Positions 60,852-64,000 of a stretch of 64,000 nucleotides of DNA are shown here, one piece after another. Source of the DNA: Paenibacillus contaminans (GTDB lineage Bacteria; Bacillota; Bacilli; Paenibacillales; NBRC-103111); NCBI RefSeq assembly GCF_003285015.1, contig NZ_QMFB01000009.1:62001-126000 (forward strand). The letters run 5' to 3'. How positions within the stretch are numbered: position 1 is the first letter of the stretch; every line of letters begins with the position of its first letter. Under the pieces are notes generated by a model that did not search any database, was not told the DNA's origin, and saw only the letters and a program-made list of their open reading frames with translations. A program made the translations under genes and the position numbers.

Positions 60852-62267
60852 ATGCGTAAAACAAAAATCATTTGCACGATGGGACCTGCTTGTGATTCCG
60901 TGCCTGTGCTCAAAGAGATGATTCAGGCGGGAATGAACGTGGCTCGATTAAACCTGGCGCACGGCGATTTGGAGGAGCACCGCAAACGGATGGACAACGT
61001 CCGCCAAGCGGCGGCCGAGCTGAATGCGCCTGTGGCGATACTGCTCGATATCAAAGGGCCGGAAATCCGGACGGGCCTCCTTAAAGAAGCGGCTTGCGTG
61101 TTGAAGGCGGGAGAGCGGATTACGCTGACGACCGAGCAAATGGCCGGCGACGCGGAGCGATTGTCCGTATCCTATCAGGACCTGCCGCGCGATGTGCGTG
61201 TCGGTTCACGTATTTTGATCGATGACGGTTTGATCGAGCTGCTTGTGGAAGCGGTGGAGGGGACGGAAGTGCATTGCCGCATCGCCAACGGAGGAACGAT
61301 CAAGCCGCGCAAAGGCGTCAATTTGCCGGGCATTCGCACTTCGCTGCCGGGCGTGACGGAACGGGACGTGTTGCATATTGCGTTCGGCATCGAGCAGGGC
61401 ATAGACATCATTGCCGCGTCGTTCGTCCGCAAAGCGGCGGACATTATGGAAATTCGGCAGCTGCTGGAGGACCGCGAGGCGGGTCACATCCAGATCGTGT
61501 CGAAGATCGAGAACGAAGAAGGGGTGGAGAACCTCGATGCGATCCTGGCGGTGTCGGACGGCTTAATGGTCGCGCGCGGCGATCTGGGCGTAGAAATTCC
61601 GGCTGAAGAAGTGCCGGTCGTGCAAAAGCTGATGATTCAAAAATGCAATTTGGCGGGCAAGCCGGTCATTACGGCTACACACATGCTCGATTCGATGCAG
61701 ATCAACCCGCGTCCGACTCGCGCGGAAGCGAGCGACGTCGCCAATGCGGTGCTGGACGGTACGGACGTCGTGATGCTTTCCGGGGAAACCGCGGCTGGCA
61801 AATACCCGGTGGAGTCGGTCGCGACGATGGCGGCGATCGCGGAGCGGGCGGAGTCGATATTGCCGTACGACGAGCTGCACGTTAAGAAGGGTGCGCTGCA
61901 AAAGACGGACGTGACCGAGGTTATCAGCCAGGCTGTCGTAAATACCTCGCTGCAGCTGGACGCTAAGGCGATCGTTACCCCGACGGAGACCGGTTTTACC
62001 GCGCGGATGGTATCGAAGTACCGCCCGAAAGCGCCGATCATCGCCGTTACGCAGAATGATCACGTGCTGCGCCGCTTGAGCCTGGTATGGGGCGTCATCC
62101 CGGTTAAGGGCGACCGTGTCTGCTCGACGGACGACATGTTCCGTCTGGCGGTCGACTGCGGAACCAAAACCGGCATCGTGCAAAAGGGCGACCTCGTCGT
62201 CGTGTCGGCCGGCGTTCCGGTCGGACGGTCCGGATCGACCAATCTGATCAAAATCGAGCAGCTGTAG
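60852..62267 (+). CDS. pyk: Pyruvate kinase
   Basis: A 471-residue enzyme. It converts phosphoenolpyruvate and ADP to pyruvate and ATP at the end of glycolysis. The start segment KTKIICTMGPACDS, the signature VSKIENEEGVENLDAIL, the GLMVARGDLGVEIP block and the ITATHMLDSMQINPRPTRAE block are all present. Bacillus pyruvate kinases carry an extra C-terminal PEP-utiliser domain of about 110 residues; this protein lacks it. NLAHG is found where NFSHG is usual. AGGAGG precedes the ATG. It appears to be a single gene. Confidence 0.97.
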   Translation: MRKTKIICTMGPACDSVPVLKEMIQAGMNVARLNLAHGDLEEHRKRMDNVRQAAAELNAPVAILLDIKGPEIRTGLLKEAACVLKAGERITLTTEQMAGDAERLSVSYQDLPRDVRVGSRILIDDGLIELLVEAVEGTEVHCRIANGGTIKPRKGVNLPGIRTSLPGVTERDVLHIAFGIEQGIDIIAASFVRKAADIMEIRQLLEDREAGHIQIVSKIENEEGVENLDAILAVSDGLMVARGDLGVEIPAEEVPVVQKLMIQKCNLAGKPVITATHMLDSMQINPRPTRAEASDVANAVLDGTDVVMLSGETAAGKYPVESVATMAAIAERAESILPYDELHVKKGALQKTDVTEVISQAVVNTSLQLDAKAIVTPTETGFTARMVSKYRPKAPIIAVTQNDHVLRRLSLVWGVIPVKGDRVCSTDDMFRLAVDCGTKTGIVQKGDLVVVSAGVPVGRSGSTNLIKIEQL

Positions 62268-62334
62268 GCGGGATAGGTTGGCCGGGAAGAAGTATTTTCA
62301 TTTTTGACCGGATTGTATACGAGCGAAATTAATA

Positions 62335-62383
62335 AAAGAAGCTTACATTTCCATTCTTGGTGTGGATTTGAAAGCTTCTTTTT
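62335..62383 (+). terminator. Terminator of pyk
   Basis: AAAGAAGCTT pairs with AAGCTTCTTTTT over a loop that contains TTTCC and GGATTTG. It is the same hairpin type as at 24599. Confidence 0.88.
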
Positions 62384-62385
62384 AC

Positions 62386-62462
62386 TTGTTATGCATGGAC
62401 CGTGCGCGTAGTTGAGAAAACCTTATTGTTCATGAGGCTGTCCGCATTATTCCACCGGTAAC
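62386..62462 (-). repeat. 77-bp dispersed repeat, copy 2
   Basis: Reverse complement of the 27501-27577 segment with about four mismatches. It lies directly after the pyk terminator, as copy 1 lies after the ddh terminator. Confidence 0.85.
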
Positions 62463-62616
62463 TGTTAAACAACAAATTCTGCAAAATTCAATGTCAAAAA
62501 TAAAGAGGACACCCCCTTAAAGAGAGTGATATAATCCTGTTTAGAAAAACGCGGACGAACGCCCTGCGGTCACGGCAGACGCGGATACGAATGCGGAACT
62601 GACGGGAGCGGCGGCA
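62463..62616. other. Leader region of the last gene
   Basis: A TATAAT at 62530 is the likely -10 box of the histidine kinase gene; no good -35 is seen 17 bases before it. No other gene was seen. Confidence 0.5.
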
Positions 62617-64000
62617 GTGGATTTGAAACAAGGGATGTCTATCTTGCTTTTTTTGGCTGCAGGGCTGATGGTGTTTGTAGCATTGCTGTCCAACCGCAAA
62701 CGGCATCTGCCGGTAGCGCAAACGATGACTCTCACTATGCTGGCGGCAGCATGTTACGCGGCAGGTTATGCGTTTGAATTGCTGAGTACGGACTTGTGGC
62801 AAGTAAAGCTTTCGCTTAACATACAATATTTGGGCATTCCGTTTGTCACCACGTTATGGTTGTTTCAGGTTATTCAATTTACCGGCGCGGCTGCTGCCTT
62901 TCGGAAGCATTTGGCGGCATGGCTGTTTCTGATCCCCGTATCCGTATTCCTCCTTCATCTGACCAATGATTGGCATCACCTCGTCTATAAGCGGTACGAG
63001 TTTAACGCAGCGGGTGGGATTCCTCTCTATACAACGGTCAAAGGTCCGTGGTATGTCGTTCACGGCCTGTATAGTTATGCCGTTCTCTTATGCGGCATAT
63101 CGTTGTTCATCCCGATGTATTGGCGTTCTCTCCTGGTCGTACGCAAGCAAATTTTTGTTCTGATTTTGGGGGCGGCAGCCCCGATGTTTTGCAATCTGTT
63201 ATTTTGGTTTGGTTTTACGGTTGATCCCACTCCTTTTGGTTTTGCTATATCGGGACTTGTGTATATGTGGGGCATTTGGCGGTTTAATTTGCTGCGTCTG
63301 GCGCCGCTTGCGATGGCTAAGGTGTTCGGTACGATCCGCGACGGGGTTGTCCTGCTTGATTACGAGAACCGGATTATCCGTTGCAACAGCGCGGCGGAGG
63401 AGGTTCTTCCCGAGCTCCTTCGCATCAAGCGTTTTCCTGCGGCTGCTGCGGAGGTGCTGGCATCTAACCCTGCCTTGCTGGAGCGCATACTTCCGGCCGC
63501 AAGCGGCGATGACCGGTTTCCGTTCCAATGCATGCACGAGGGCCGCGTCAGGCACTACATTTGCAACTTGACCTATATTTATGACGGCAGCACGGCTCCG
63601 ATCGGCAAAATCCTCATGTTCAACGATATAACGGAGCTGAAGGAGAATGAAGCCAGACTTCGGGAGAATGCCCGCCAGCTCACGGAGCTGAACGCGTTTA
63701 AGGACAAGCTGTTTACGGTTGTCGCGCATGATATTCGCGATCCGATTGCGCTGCTGGTCAGCTTGACCGAGCTGCTGGGGGAGGAATTGGCGGCTGCCGG
63801 CGTTGAGCGGGTGGAGCTGTTTCGGGAGATAGAGGGACAGATGCAGAATACGTATCGGCTTGTCGACAATTTGCTGGATTGGTATCGCAGTCAGAAGGGC
63901 AAGGTGGCGTTCCGGCCGTCCGTATGGAATGTTCGGCAGGTGGTGCAGCAGGCGCTGGCGCTCGCGGGCGTCAAGGCTAACATGAAGCGGATCAAGCTGA
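62617..64000 (+). CDS. Histidine kinase with N-terminal 7TM domain, cut by window edge
   Basis: The frame is open from GTG 62617 to the window end, 461 codons. The N-terminal 220 residues hold about seven membrane helices (MSILLFLAAGLMVFVALL, QTMTLTMLAAACYAAGYA, and later FVLILGAAAPMFCNLLFWF), the 7TM sensor often joined to kinases. A PAS-like region and then the His box VAHDIRDPIALL follow near residue 370. The ATPase domain is beyond the edge. The only plausible start is GTG 62617 with GGAG upstream; a stop codon lies at 62542 in frame. Confidence 0.88.
   Translation, partial: MDLKQGMSILLFLAAGLMVFVALLSNRKRHLPVAQTMTLTMLAAACYAAGYAFELLSTDLWQVKLSLNIQYLGIPFVTTLWLFQVIQFTGAAAAFRKHLAAWLFLIPVSVFLLHLTNDWHHLVYKRYEFNAAGGIPLYTTVKGPWYVVHGLYSYAVLLCGISLFIPMYWRSLLVVRKQIFVLILGAAAPMFCNLLFWFGFTVDPTPFGFAISGLVYMWGIWRFNLLRLAPLAMAKVFGTIRDGVVLLDYENRIIRCNSAAEEVLPELLRIKRFPAAAAEVLASNPALLERILPAASGDDRFPFQCMHEGRVRHYICNLTYIYDGSTAPIGKILMFNDITELKENEARLRENARQLTELNAFKDKLFTVVAHDIRDPIALLVSLTELLGEELAAAGVERVELFREIEGQMQNTYRLVDNLLDWYRSQKGKVAFRPSVWNVRQVVQQALALAGVKANMKRIKL

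Overview
The window comes from a GC-rich member of the Bacillota. It most resembles the Paenibacillaceae (Paenibacillus or Cohnella type). This rests on strong Shine-Dalgarno sites with many GTG and TTG starts, on YesM/YesN-type two-component systems beside LplB/YtcP-type sugar permeases and lipoprotein binding proteins, on many AraC-type regulators, on a copper-amine-oxidase-N stalk protein, on a diaminopimelate dehydrogenase, and on a B. subtilis-like GuaD. No rRNA, tRNA, CRISPR array, prophage or transposase gene was recognised. Genus-level placement is inference.

Layout. 1-2.8 kb: a cut acetyltransferase, an RpiR regulator, a 51-bp tandem repeat array and an AraC regulator. 2.9-12.2 kb (locus A): a cytoplasmic glycan-breakdown cluster with two oxidoreductases, an unsaturated glucuronyl hydrolase, two large unrecognised enzymes and a beta-helix protein. 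12.4-29.6 kb: mostly housekeeping or general functions, namely a two-component system with an MMPL exporter, a PDZ-Lon protease, an RNA methyltransferase, a cold-shock pair, an ABC exporter with its TetR regulator, a predicted ATPase, an MFS transporter, ddh and a GGDEF-EAL protein. 29.8-35.1 kb (locus B): an AraC regulator, an aldo/keto reductase, a second copy of the 650-residue unknown enzyme, a sugar-lactonase-like amidohydrolase and a possible mutarotase. 35.2-41.3 kb (locus C): a membrane-bound AraC regulator divergent from a binding protein and two permeases, with a cre-like box overlapping the promoter. 42.3-46.8 kb (locus D): two paralogous metal-dependent amidohydrolases, a LamG-like protein, an AraC regulator and a small Rieske protein. 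46.9-53.7 kb (locus E): a YesM/YesN pair with a second sugar transporter. 53.9-64 kb: kinases, a stalk protein, SpeD overlapping a SET-domain gene, guaD, an SDR enzyme, an AraC regulator, pyruvate kinase and a cut histidine kinase.

How the genes may fit together (inference). The locus A and B enzymes show no secretion signals, so they should act on oligosaccharides brought in by transporters like those of loci C and E. The glucuronyl hydrolase points to uronate-containing polysaccharide. Locus B looks like oxidation of a free sugar to its lactone and then hydrolysis. Locus D may feed an aromatic or sugar-acid side branch.

The non-coding DNA is unusual. There are three separate tandem arrays with 51- or 52-bp periods, two or more families of dispersed palindromic repeats at gene ends, a 77-bp repeat present in opposite orientations 35 kb apart, and two MITE-like elements. 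One of the MITE-like elements supplies the stop codon of an MFS gene.
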